Positions 17,843 to 27,020 of a DNA stretch of 64,000 bases are shown here, in pieces. The notes under the pieces were generated by a model, which saw only the letters and a program-made list of their open reading frames with translations, had not been told where the DNA came from and searched no databases. Source of the stretch: CAWDMN01 sp963803155 (GTDB lineage Bacteria; Acidobacteriota; Terriglobia; Versatilivoradales; Versatilivoraceae); assembly GCA_963803155.1 (NCBI GenBank), contig CAWDMN010000072.1:1-64000 (forward strand), written 5' to 3'. The translations under genes were made by a program, and so were the position numbers. The stretch's first letter is position 1; every line of letters begins with the position of its first letter.

Positions 17843-20800
17843 TCACTTCAAAATGGCCAGCATATTCTGAGCCCCCCAGTGATTGAGATCCAGTTGAAGC
17901 GCGGACTCCAATTCCTTTCGAGCCAGCTCCTGCGCCCCTTTTCCGAGCTGGCCCAAAGCGATCAGATAATGTGCTTCCGCCTTTTGAGCGGCTTCGTTCT
18001 GGCGGGCTCCGAACTTTGCAAAAAAATCCATGCTCGGCTTGGACTGAAGCTTCTGATTGCCGTATCGGATCAGGCCGGCAAAGATTTCTTCGGCCTGAGC
18101 GGATTTGCTCAGATGTTGGTAAGCGAGTCCTTGATAGTAGCGCAAATCCGACCAACCTCCAATGTGAGCCACTGTTTTTTCATAAAAACTTCGAGCCTTG
18201 GTTTTGTCCCCCAAGGCTTCATAGGCAGTGCCGACAAAATATTCCGCAATCAAGTCCCGTCCCCCCCGGTAGGGGCGTCCAATTTCGAATTGATCCGGAT
18301 ATTCCAGCGCGGCTTCAAAATCTTTGAGAGCCTCGTGGCGCTTGCCGGTTTTAAAAAGCATCTGCCCCCGGAGCAGATGAGAAGCCATGTAGAGATTATG
18401 AACGTTTGAGGCTTCATCATCGCCGCCCTCCCAGAGATGGAAATGACGATTGGAGAGCAGTGCGATGGCCCTATCGTAGTTGCCGGCCAAAATGAGCAAT
18501 GAGATCTCCCTCAACAGAGAATCATCCCGTTCGGCCACCACCGCATGATTTTTTTCCAGCATGGCGAGGCGCAGCGCGTGAGGTTTTCCGCTCGCTTCAT
18601 AGAGTGTGTCCAATTCCAGGAAATAACGGGGATCCCGCGGATTGGCGGTAATGGCTTTTTCCATGCTGGAGGTTCCTTTAATGGCATCATTCTGAATGTG
18701 CCAATATCCCATGGCCAGATTCCGGTGGACAAATGGAAAGGCGGGATCCAGAGAACGAGCCTTTTCCCAAGACTGGATTGCTTTTTCCGGCTGCAAGTCG
18801 AACAAGAGATTCCCCAGATAATAGGGCGCCCGCGGATCGGTTGGGTTTAAATGGATGGCTTCTTCAAGCACCGCGATGGATTCCAGCCGGAAGGGGAAGC
18901 ACAAATCGGCGGGCATTTTGGCCCCCAGTTGATAATGAGCGAGCGCTTTGGCGGAATCCTCTTTCCGGTTCCAATAATATCCGAGGTCATAATATACCAT
19001 CGGATTGATGCGGTTTTTATCGGGTGAGAGTTCCACCAGCCGGTTCAGGATCGAAATGGAATCGTCCCAGAGTCCGCACTTGGCGTAATCGGCGGCTAAC
19101 TCCAGGTAAGATTGAACCTCGCCGCGCATCAGGCTTTCCAGGGCCTGGTTGGATTTCCAAGCCTGGTCTGCCTGTTGCATTCCGCCCTGAGCCAGAACCT
19201 TTTCTCTTCCCGCCCAGAAATCCAGGGGATCCAGCCCCAAAGACAGAGTGGCAATTGAATCCGCCTCCTGATAGTGGTCACTCTTGCGCAGCAGAGCCGC
19301 CTTTAAGTTCAGGGCTTTGGTGTTTTGGCTATTGGCGGAAATCGATTTCTCGACATGTTCCATTGCCTTGGCATAATTGCCCTGGCGGCAGAGAATTTCA
19401 GCCAGCGCCAAATTGCCGGGCCCATTCCATGCACTACTCCAGGTCGCCTTCTCCAGAGCGTTCACCGATTCATTCCATTTGCCCTGAGCCTTCAGCGCCA
19501 TTCCCAGGTAGTAAAAGGCCTCTCCATCTTTCGGGCTGGTATAATTGTGAGTGAGCCGCTCCAGGGCCTTCTGGAAACGCTGCTCAGCTTGCTTAAACAT
19601 TCCCCGCTTCAAATAGAGAATCCCCAAAGCTGTGTTGGCCCGTGTATCTCCAGGGTCTCGCCGCAAAGCCTCTTCGTAATATGGATAAGGTTCCCGTGAC
19701 GGATTATAAAACTGCTCGAGCCGTAAACCCGCCAAGTACAATTCTTCATTTGTCTTGATGTCTCTTGGCAGAGGAGGTGGTTCCACTGGTTTTGGAAGCG
19801 GGTCGTTCTTGGGCTTTGCCGCTTGGTAGCTAACCAGCTCACGGCCTTCGCGAGTCAGCAATACGGCGCGAAGGTCTTCCGCATTGGTTCCGGCGGCAAT
19901 TGGAAGCTCTTTCACAAATGGCTTTTCTGGACCGATATCCATCGCGCCGTTCCATACTTTTTGTCCCTTATTGAAGAGCTGAACTTGTGCGCCCGCAAAT
20001 TCCGAGGTGGTGTTGAAAGCCAACCGGACCAAATCACCCGGTTTAAGTTCCAGATTCATGGCGGCATCCAGGTTCGCGTTCTTGATTCCTTCTAATTCTC
20101 GAATCGGATACCAGTATTGTTTGACGGTTTTCACCTCGTAAGGTTGAGTCCAACTGTAGTCCGGCTGATTATCGGAATAAGCACCCGCCATTAATTCCAG
20201 ATAAGGGCCATCCGAGTCAGTCAGAATCTTGTCCCACATGTACCCTTCCGGACCATTGGCAAACTCGAAAAATTTCTTTCCGGGCGAAACGAAGTGGTTT
20301 GAAAAATGGCAGACTCCCGCTTGCTTGCCATGGTCGTAACCGCCGAAGAAGTCATCTTCATAATTCCAGGCGAATATGGAGACGGGTCGGGGGTGGTTTT
20401 TCCACCAACTGATATCTACTCCTTTATAATCGACTCCCGCATAAGATTCCTGACCGATGGGCCAGTGAACGAATTCCCGCTTGGCATGCTGAGTCCCGAA
20501 TTGCGTGCCGGGAGGAAAAATCACTTGGTAGTCCGGGTTGACGTGGACCGCCACATTGGCGAAATACAACATGGAATTGGCGACTGGAGTGCGGTTGAAA
20601 AGTTTGATGGTGGCTTCAATGTAAGACTTGTGAGGGTACAGAGTCAATCCCACAATCCATCGCATGCGATGTCGCCATTCCAGTTCCCCCACCCAGACCG
20701 TCTTGCTGCCATCGGGATTTTCCACCATCCGGTAATCCACCGGCATGAAGGTTGAGGCGCGGTGATGATGGGGAATATTCCACTCCACCCCGCCGGAAAT

Positions 20801-21211
20801 CCAGGCGCCGACCATCCCGATCAGAGACGGTTTGATCACATGTTGCCGGTAGAAAAAATCGTAATTGTTGGTCTTGTCCACACCCGTGAATATGCGACCG
20901 CCAAGTTCAGGAAGAATGGAAAACTTGACGTATTCATTCTCCAGGTAGACCGCCCGGTAAGTTTTCTCCTGCTTTTTTTCGGCGAGACGGTCCATCAGCG
21001 GGTAAGGGTACATCGGCCCCTTGGCCCCTTGATACGTCCGGCCGAAATAAAAAATCGGATTCAAATCAGGCGGCCCGGCGGGATATGTCGGGATTGTCAG
21101 ATTTTCTTCCCAAAGCTTAATGTCCGCACCGGTTTGAGCCAGAGCGGGTATCAGGTTGATCAAAACCAATAGAAGGATTACTGCCGTGATTGATCCTAAA
21201 AACCGACGCAT
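17843..21211 (-). CDS. Secreted DUF5107 protein with long TPR array
   Basis: 1122 residues from the ATG at 21211, preceded by AGGAGG; a longer frame reaches 21352 but has no such site. A signal peptide (MRRFLGSITAVILLLVLINL) is followed by a beta-sandwich region of about 30-420 typical of DUF5107, with an aldose-epimerase-like core (LPELGGRIF, GGVEWNIPHHH). The rest, from about 500, is a TPR superhelix of some 15 hairpins. DUF5107/TPR proteins are often found near carbohydrate-use genes and may bind or process glycans outside the cytoplasm; this is inference. It is divergent from glnE, with about 200 bases between the start codons. Confidence 0.88.
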   Translation of the reverse strand: MRRFLGSITAVILLLVLINLIPALAQTGADIKLWEENLTIPTYPAGPPDLNPIFYFGRTYQGAKGPMYPYPLMDRLAEKKQEKTYRAVYLENEYVKFSILPELGGRIFTGVDKTNNYDFFYRQHVIKPSLIGMVGAWISGGVEWNIPHHHRASTFMPVDYRMVENPDGSKTVWVGELEWRHRMRWIVGLTLYPHKSYIEATIKLFNRTPVANSMLYFANVAVHVNPDYQVIFPPGTQFGTQHAKREFVHWPIGQESYAGVDYKGVDISWWKNHPRPVSIFAWNYEDDFFGGYDHGKQAGVCHFSNHFVSPGKKFFEFANGPEGYMWDKILTDSDGPYLELMAGAYSDNQPDYSWTQPYEVKTVKQYWYPIRELEGIKNANLDAAMNLELKPGDLVRLAFNTTSEFAGAQVQLFNKGQKVWNGAMDIGPEKPFVKELPIAAGTNAEDLRAVLLTREGRELVSYQAAKPKNDPLPKPVEPPPLPRDIKTNEELYLAGLRLEQFYNPSREPYPYYEEALRRDPGDTRANTALGILYLKRGMFKQAEQRFQKALERLTHNYTSPKDGEAFYYLGMALKAQGKWNESVNALEKATWSSAWNGPGNLALAEILCRQGNYAKAMEHVEKSISANSQNTKALNLKAALLRKSDHYQEADSIATLSLGLDPLDFWAGREKVLAQGGMQQADQAWKSNQALESLMRGEVQSYLELAADYAKCGLWDDSISILNRLVELSPDKNRINPMVYYDLGYYWNRKEDSAKALAHYQLGAKMPADLCFPFRLESIAVLEEAIHLNPTDPRAPYYLGNLLFDLQPEKAIQSWEKARSLDPAFPFVHRNLAMGYWHIQNDAIKGTSSMEKAITANPRDPRYFLELDTLYEASGKPHALRLAMLEKNHAVVAERDDSLLREISLLILAGNYDRAIALLSNRHFHLWEGGDDEASNVHNLYMASHLLRGQMLFKTGKRHEALKDFEAALEYPDQFEIGRPYRGGRDLIAEYFVGTAYEALGDKTKARSFYEKTVAHIGGWSDLRYYQGLAYQHLSKSAQAEEIFAGLIRYGNQKLQSKPSMDFFAKFGARQNEAAQKAEAHYLIALGQLGKGAQELARKELESALQLDLNHWGAQNMLAILK

Positions 21212-21420
21212 CGCCTGCCTCCTGGAGTAAAATGGAAAAAATGCCGGGATTCCAAACCAATAACGATCGATGCTTTTATACGCTGGGAGGCGGGGGTTTT
21301 CAAGATTATTCGCAGACGCAGGATGGACTATAATTGAGGCGTCTGGCATCATTGTGCATTTTCTTCGTTCCCCCTTGATTCAATGGTTTTCCCCTGCGTC
21401 AGTTTCCTTTAAACTGAGCA

Positions 21421-24400
21421 ATGAAATTCTTGGAGAGTACAAGAGCCAATATGCGTCCGGAAGATTTGTTGCTGGCGCCCGAATTAAGCCCTGAGCAGGT
21501 GGATCGAATTTTGCGGCCTTATGGCTTCAAAGATGCAAAGGCGGCCGATCGGAACTTGCAGTTGATGGCCAGTTCGCTCGATACTCGCGAAATGCTGGCT
21601 CGGCTGGTGGGTTCGATTCTGCAAGTCGCGGGCAAATCTCCGGATCCGGATGCGGCGTTGAATTTTTTTGAGCGTTTTCTCGCAAACACCTCCAGTCCTG
21701 CCTCTTTTCTTTCGTATTTGGCGGAGACTCCCGAGGCGCTTGAGCTTGTGATCCTATTATGCGGGACTTCTCCCTTTAGCGCCGAAATCCTTATTCGCAA
21801 CCCGGAATATTTTCACTGGTTGATAGATCAATTGGGAGCTTCCTGGATCAAATCACGGGACCGCTATCTTCAAGAGGCCCGGCAAGGAATTGGAAACTTT
21901 GCGGAGGCTGCCGATCAGCTTCGTGCTCTGGCCCGTTACAAGCGGAGGGAAATGCTGCGAATTGGCGCACGCGACATTCTGCAGTTGGCCGGCGTCATGG
22001 CTACCGTGGCGGAACTCTCCTACCTTGCCGATACGGTGATTCATCAGGTATATGAAATTTGTCATGAACGGCTGGTGTGGCGTCATGGGCTCCCCATGTA
22101 TGAAGATTCCGGCGGAGCGCCCCACAAGGCTCGTTTTGCGATTCTGGGCATGGGAAAGCTGGGCGGTGGTGAGCTGAATTACAGCTCGGACATTGACTTG
22201 ATTTACTGTTTCGACGGGGAGAATGGCTTTACAGTCCCACCCGAAACGGATTCTACGAGCGGATTTCAGACAATTGCCAACACTGATTTTTTTACCCGGC
22301 TGGCCCAGGCCATCACACGGGAACTCTCGGAGTTCACGGAGGAGGGTTATTTTTACCGGGTGGATTTACGTCTCCGGCCGGAGGGTGGAGCGGGCAATAT
22401 TGCGGCCTCGTTGAATGCCTGCAAGAACTATTACTTTTCCTGGGGCGAAACTTTCGAACGCATGGCGCTGATCAAAGCCCGTCCCGTAGGCGGTTCGCGG
22501 CAGCTGGGGGAAGAGTTGTGCGAAGCGCTGCGTCCCTTCATTTATCGCACGTTCCTTGACTTGGCCGCTTTGGAGGAAATTCAGGAAATTAAGGGCCGCA
22601 TTGAGACCAAGCTGGCGTCTCGCAGAATGACGGGCGCCCATGTCAAGTTGGGAGCGGGTGGAATCCGGGAGATTGAATTTTTCGTCCAAGCTTTGCAGTT
22701 GATTTATGGCGGCCGGGAATCGCAACTGCGGGAACGCAGCACCGTTCGGGCCTTGGAAAAATTGCTGGAGCGCGAATATTTGAGTTCCCGGGAGTATGAC
22801 GAATTGCTCCAGGCTTATCTTTTTCTGCGCGACTTGGAACACAAGCTGCAAATGGTCCATCATCTTCAAACTCACGAACTGCCTGCCTCCTCCGGGGAAC
22901 TCTACAAATGTGCGCGGCGCATGGGCTTTTCTGGCAAGACTCCAAAGGAGACCATCGGACAATTAGAGCGCCAATTCAAAACGCATGTCCGCAATGTGAG
23001 CCGGATGTTCAATGATCTGATTTTAATGAAAAGAACTGGAACCAGCCGAGGGGGAATGCGTGAAGCAGCGCTGGTAATGAATAAGCAGATGCCCGAGTCC
23101 GAAGCTTTTGCCGTGATGCGGCTTTACCGGTTTTCTGATTTGAAGTCCGCCTGGCACCAAATCGGCTTGCTCCGAGATGCCCCGGCCTTCTCGCATTCTC
23201 CCTCGAAAATACGGAATCTCCTGGCCAATCTGCTCCCCTCATTATTAAAGGGCTTGGGGGAGTGCCCGGACCCGGACGCTGGGCTCTCCGCTTTTGAGCG
23301 TTTTGCGGAAACGTTTGGAGATCGGGAATCCCTCTATCTTTTGCTCAACGAAAACAATGAGGCATTGGATCGTCTTCTGCGGATTTTGTCTTCCAGTCCG
23401 TCTCTGGCCGATTTTCTGTGCCGGAAACCGGAATTTTTCGATTCCATCATCCGGGCGGATCTTCTGGTAAAAGACAAGACTCTTGCTGGATTCACAGATG
23501 AACTGCGTGCTTTGTTGAGGGGACAAAAGGGGAATGAAGCGAAGCTCCGGGAGCTGCGCGGCTTTCAACAGAGGGAATGGTTCCGCATTGGCATGAAAGA
23601 ATTGCTGGGCCAGATCAATCGCTCTCAGGCGGGTAGACAACTATCTTCACTGGCGGAGGCTTGTTTGCTCGGCGCTTATGAGTTGGCTTGCTTTCAGTTG
23701 GATGAGGAAAGAGAAGCCGGGCACTCCGCCTGGTTCGAGAAACGATTTGCCATCATGGCCATGGGAAAATTCGGCGGTGGCGACTTGAGTTACAGTTCGG
23801 ATTTGGACTTGATCTATTTCTATCGGGTGGGAGAGGAGGCGGAATCCGCCGAAACTCAAAAACGCTGCATTCAGCTTGCGGAAAAGCTTGATTCAATCCT
23901 CTCGGTTTCTACGGGTGAAGGCAGCATCTACAAAATCGACACGCGCTTGCGGCCCGAAGGTCGCAAAGGGGAACTTGTAGTGGCTCTGCATCGATACCAG
24001 GAATATCTCCAGCGGCGGGCGGAAAATTGGGAAAGGCTGGCGCTGGTGCGTCACCGCTTTATTTTGGGACACAGCGCCATGCTGGAGTCGTTGCGCGAAA
24101 TTATCGAATCTTACGTTTTTCAGCCGGAACTTTCCGTCGAGGTGTTGAAGAATCTAGCTCATATCCGGCGCCGGATGGAGACGGAAGTTGGAAAGGAGTC
24201 AGAAAAGCAGTTCCATCTGAAAGTGGGAGCCGGCGGGTTGGTGGATGTGGAGTTTGCCGCTCAGATGCTGCAATTGAAGCATGGAAGCGAAATCCCCGCT
24301 TTGCGCAAATCCAATACCCAAGCGGCCCTGCGTCAATTGTGGCGAAGCCAAATCTTGTCCGAACCACTCTATGCGGATTTATCCAAAGGATATGAGTTTT

Positions 24401-24615
24401 TGAGGCTGCTTGAGAATCGGCTAAAACTGGCGATCCCTTATGGCTCCGCGACACTCAGCCGCTCCCCCGAATCAATGGAACGGTTTGCTCGTCTCTGCCG
24501 ATTTGAAAGGAAATTTAAAGACGACTCAGCCTCCCGTTTTGAAAAACATTACCTGCAAGTCACCCAAAAAAACCATCAGGCGTACCAGGCCGTCCTCAAT
24601 TCCTTGATGGAATGA
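21421..24615 (+). CDS. glnE: Glutamine synthetase adenylyltransferase/deadenylase GlnE
   Basis: 1064 residues; the family is usually about 950. Two nucleotidyltransferase domains are present, each with its metal-binding signature: GKLGGGELNYSSDIDL near residue 243 and GKFGGGDLSYSSDLDL near residue 783. Each is followed by a GlnD PII-uridylyltransferase-type helical domain (for example LGAGGIREIEFFVQ and VGAGGLVDVEFAAQ). The N-terminal half should remove AMP from glutamine synthetase and the C-terminal half should add it, under control of PII and glutamine. No glnA or glnB is in the window. The ATG at 21421 lacks a clear ribosome site; an in-frame ATG at 21451 is possible. Confidence 0.95.
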   Translation: MKFLESTRANMRPEDLLLAPELSPEQVDRILRPYGFKDAKAADRNLQLMASSLDTREMLARLVGSILQVAGKSPDPDAALNFFERFLANTSSPASFLSYLAETPEALELVILLCGTSPFSAEILIRNPEYFHWLIDQLGASWIKSRDRYLQEARQGIGNFAEAADQLRALARYKRREMLRIGARDILQLAGVMATVAELSYLADTVIHQVYEICHERLVWRHGLPMYEDSGGAPHKARFAILGMGKLGGGELNYSSDIDLIYCFDGENGFTVPPETDSTSGFQTIANTDFFTRLAQAITRELSEFTEEGYFYRVDLRLRPEGGAGNIAASLNACKNYYFSWGETFERMALIKARPVGGSRQLGEELCEALRPFIYRTFLDLAALEEIQEIKGRIETKLASRRMTGAHVKLGAGGIREIEFFVQALQLIYGGRESQLRERSTVRALEKLLEREYLSSREYDELLQAYLFLRDLEHKLQMVHHLQTHELPASSGELYKCARRMGFSGKTPKETIGQLERQFKTHVRNVSRMFNDLILMKRTGTSRGGMREAALVMNKQMPESEAFAVMRLYRFSDLKSAWHQIGLLRDAPAFSHSPSKIRNLLANLLPSLLKGLGECPDPDAGLSAFERFAETFGDRESLYLLLNENNEALDRLLRILSSSPSLADFLCRKPEFFDSIIRADLLVKDKTLAGFTDELRALLRGQKGNEAKLRELRGFQQREWFRIGMKELLGQINRSQAGRQLSSLAEACLLGAYELACFQLDEEREAGHSAWFEKRFAIMAMGKFGGGDLSYSSDLDLIYFYRVGEEAESAETQKRCIQLAEKLDSILSVSTGEGSIYKIDTRLRPEGRKGELVVALHRYQEYLQRRAENWERLALVRHRFILGHSAMLESLREIIESYVFQPELSVEVLKNLAHIRRRMETEVGKESEKQFHLKVGAGGLVDVEFAAQMLQLKHGSEIPALRKSNTQAALRQLWRSQILSEPLYADLSKGYEFLRLLENRLKLAIPYGSATLSRSPESMERFARLCRFERKFKDDSASRFEKHYLQVTQKNHQAYQAVLNSLME

Positions 24616-24684
24616 TTCCCTTCAGCAAAAGCCGCGGTAGCCTTTTATAAAAAGTCGTCAGCGCCGTTGCCCCTCTTGGCAAAA

Positions 24685-24787
24685 CCAAAAGCGCGAAGTG
24701 GAAACGAGCGATCAGCCGAGCTATGCCTGCATTGCACAACCTATGCACGGCAACCCTGATCACTCGCTGTCGCTTCGTGCTTCTTGG
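24685..24787. repeat. Long imperfect hairpin between convergent genes
   Basis: Arms 24685-24715 and 24756-24787 are inverted copies, beginning CCAAAAGCGCGAAG on the left and ending CTTCGTGCTTCTTGG on the right, with a 40-base loop. It sits between the convergent glnE and etfA genes. It could end transcription from both sides or be a dispersed palindromic element; no T run is present. Confidence 0.65.
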
Positions 24788-24800
24788 CCGAATCACCGTT

Positions 24801-25829
24801 CTAAGATAGCAGGGCGTTCACTTTTCGCATGACTTCGAAAGCGTCGGCGACATAAAGCACATCGGCCTTGCCCTGAGCCCAGCCACAATTTGGATTCAAA
24901 TTGACGGCGCGGCGCTCGTTGATAAAGCGCCAGCCCACGGCGTGAGGCTCTTCTCCGTGACAACAGGTGGAGAGCCCCTTGGGGTGCCGCGGCGTGGCGC
25001 CCGTCTGCCCGACCTGATTCAAGTGGGTCATGAATTTCAGCACCGTATGCCCTTCACCGCTGAGATCCACCAGCGACTTGCTTCCGCCTAGTGAGGCCTG
25101 AGTCTTGTGGAGGAATTCAAGAATGATCGTTTCCGCCTCGGCGGCATGATTTTTTCCATCCGCCTGGAGCTTGGTCCATCCCGCTCCTGCCACAAAGAGA
25201 ATTGAAGCATCGGGGCGGATAGTTTGCTCGTCGGCTGGCGGCGCCTGGATTCCGGCAACTTGAGTGCGCAATTGGGCGGTGTCTAAAGAGACTGAGAGCA
25301 TCTCCAGGGTGATATTACCAGCTTCCCCCTTCCATGCCTCCTGGCAGCCGGGATCGAGCGCGATTACCCAGGGACGGCGCGATCTTTGAATGGAGGCTTC
25401 CATACGTTGACGGTAGTACCACCGACTCAACTGGATGGTTCCCGCGCTGACCGAAACCCCCGTCACGTGTGTATCGATTTGCCCGCCCAACCGATGGGTT
25501 AAACCAGCCAGCACCCGGCTCCAGCGAGAGGTTCCCGGTGCGATGATGACCGTTGCCCCCGCGGCTTGAGCCAGGACTTCCGTGGCAGCAATATCCGTGG
25601 AATATCGGGATTGAGCAAACTCCGCTCCAGCCACACCCAACCACCGGGAGGCGCCGAAACCGCCGATTCCATTTGCCGCCGTTTGAACCTCAGGTCCAAT
25701 CAAACCCACCGCCAAAGAAGAGCCATCGAGCTGGCCCTGCAATTTTCGAGCTGCGCTCAACGATTCCAGCGCGGCCTTACACAAGGTTCCATCCGCTTCC
25801 GTGTGTGCCAAGAACAATATCTTTTCCAT
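24801..25829 (-). CDS. Electron transfer flavoprotein alpha-subunit homologue, divergent FAD site
   Basis: 342 residues with EtfA/FixB architecture: N-terminal Rossmann-like domain (KILFLAHTEADG) and C-terminal FAD domain. The position-marking sequence NQVGQTG is retained, as is the end block AVNLNPN...ADAFEVM. The usual flavin-binding GISGAIQH block is replaced by a segment CCHGEEPHAVGW, and the ASR motif reads GSK. In normal EtfA these residues hold FAD, so this protein may bind a flavin differently or not at all. It is the last gene of an operon with etfB, an ETF-QO-like gene and a large acyl-CoA dehydrogenase. A His/Cys-rich substitute site is a speculation from the sequence only. Confidence 0.85.
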   Translation of the reverse strand: MEKILFLAHTEADGTLCKAALESLSAARKLQGQLDGSSLAVGLIGPEVQTAANGIGGFGASRWLGVAGAEFAQSRYSTDIAATEVLAQAAGATVIIAPGTSRWSRVLAGLTHRLGGQIDTHVTGVSVSAGTIQLSRWYYRQRMEASIQRSRRPWVIALDPGCQEAWKGEAGNITLEMLSVSLDTAQLRTQVAGIQAPPADEQTIRPDASILFVAGAGWTKLQADGKNHAAEAETIILEFLHKTQASLGGSKSLVDLSGEGHTVLKFMTHLNQVGQTGATPRHPKGLSTCCHGEEPHAVGWRFINERRAVNLNPNCGWAQGKADVLYVADAFEVMRKVNALLS

Positions 25830-25939
25830 TTCGTTTCCTGTTCAATAATTTTTTGGGAAATCCCCCTCCGCGGATAGCTCAGGGTGATCGCTCCACAATT
25901 TCACATTCCAGTCAAATAACCAAAATCAAGGTGATTGAA

Positions 25940-25960
25940 ATCCGCCATCTGCCATCTGAG
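25940..25960 (-). repeat. 7-bp periodic block in the etfA-etfB spacer
   Basis: Three heptamers that read on the minus strand as CTCAGAT, GGCAGAT and GGCGGAT, matching units of the lexA-dinB array. Confidence 0.6.
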
Positions 25961-25973
25961 GTTTGAGTTCTCT

Positions 25974-26783
25974 TCACCCCTTGATCCATTCAATAATTTC
26001 GCGGGCGATTTCATCGGTGGACATGTCTTTCAAGATTTTAGTTTCCCGGCGTTGTTTGGGCAGAGAGACCTGGGCAAATGTCAATCCCTCGTTGGTCACT
26101 TTGCCCGGCTTGGCTTTTTGCAGCGCCGGCATGACAGTTCGCATATTGATCATCCCCACTTGGGGATTGTTTGGAGGTTCCGGCAAATTACCCGTGGCCC
26201 AACCGAACAGGGCCGGAGGAGCCTGGCAAGTGGAAACTTGATGCTTCCCCCCTTCGATTCTTTCCAAGATGCGGAAAGATCCATCCGAATTGATTTTCAG
26301 CTCGTCGACACCCTGAAATTGGTCCGTAATACCCAGCCGCTCGCCCACGATCTGCATGGTAGCGCCAGTCCCGCGGGAAGCAGACTCCCAGCCGCCGAAG
26401 ACTAGCAATTTGGATTTGTCGAGTTCTGGGATGGATTGTATGGTTTCGGCCAAAAGCGCGGCCACTTCGCCGGCTTCCGTGAATCCGCCCGCTGGACCAT
26501 CAATGGCAATCAATTCAAACGGGACTTTTTGAGCAATGGTCATCATCACTTGTTGCAGTTTGGCTTTGGGACCCAGACTGACCAGCCAGACTTTGCTCCC
26601 AGCCACATTCTTAGCCAGATTGGCCGCTTCAAATAAAGCGTGGCCAGCCCAAGGGTCCAATACGGCCGGAAGCATCATTTCGTTTTTTAAAGCCGGTCCA
26701 GAGGGTGTCGAGATTGGCTCGAGAGTTTGCAGCGGATCAGGAACAATGCTGCCGCAAACCACGATTTGATATCCTGTACTCAT
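25974..26783 (-). CDS. Electron transfer flavoprotein beta-subunit homologue
   Basis: 269 residues of EtfB/FixA type: an adenine-nucleotide alpha hydrolase-like fold beginning IVVCGSIVPDP, then DPWAGHALFEAANLA and VSLGPKAKLQQVM. The canonical EtfB stretch GxxAxDxDxxQ, part of the AMP or bifurcating FAD site, is replaced by GWESASRGTGATMQ, so neither the usual AMP site nor the bifurcating site is evident. It would pair with the EtfA homologue encoded next, 144 bases downstream in the transcript. The upstream gap to the ETF-QO-like gene is 237 bases and carries a mirrored pair of seven-base repeat arrays. Confidence 0.85.
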   Translation of the reverse strand: MSTGYQIVVCGSIVPDPLQTLEPISTPSGPALKNEMMLPAVLDPWAGHALFEAANLAKNVAGSKVWLVSLGPKAKLQQVMMTIAQKVPFELIAIDGPAGGFTEAGEVAALLAETIQSIPELDKSKLLVFGGWESASRGTGATMQIVGERLGITDQFQGVDELKINSDGSFRILERIEGGKHQVSTCQAPPALFGWATGNLPEPPNNPQVGMINMRTVMPALQKAKPGKVTNEGLTFAQVSLPKQRRETKILKDMSTDEIAREIIEWIKG

Positions 26784-26805
26784 TAGCTACTCCTTAACGT
26801 AGAGG

Positions 26806-27019
26806 GTGTCAGTTGTCAGTGGTCAGAGGTTAGTGGTCAGTGGCAGGCGAATAAATTTCTGGCGGGACGTCGTCCCGGCCTGCAGGAATCGACATTTGTG
26901 GCAATAAAAAAATCGACTCAATATCGTCGACTTCTGCAACTCATGCACACAAGTCTGAATTACATTTGCCTCCAACCGATGATCACTGACAATTGACAAC
27001 TGGCACCTGACACCTGATT
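26806..27019. repeat. Mirrored pair of 7-bp periodic arrays
   Basis: Left arm 26806-26847 is six plus-strand heptamers starting GTGTCAG, TTGTCAG. Right arm 26979-27019 is about six heptamers in the opposite orientation, starting (minus strand) GTGTCAG, GTGCCAG. Between them lies a small palindrome GGGACGTCGTCCC (26864-26876). The element fills the spacer between the ETF-QO-like gene and etfB and could fold back as a long hairpin in the operon transcript. Confidence 0.8.
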
Positions 27020-27020
27020 T

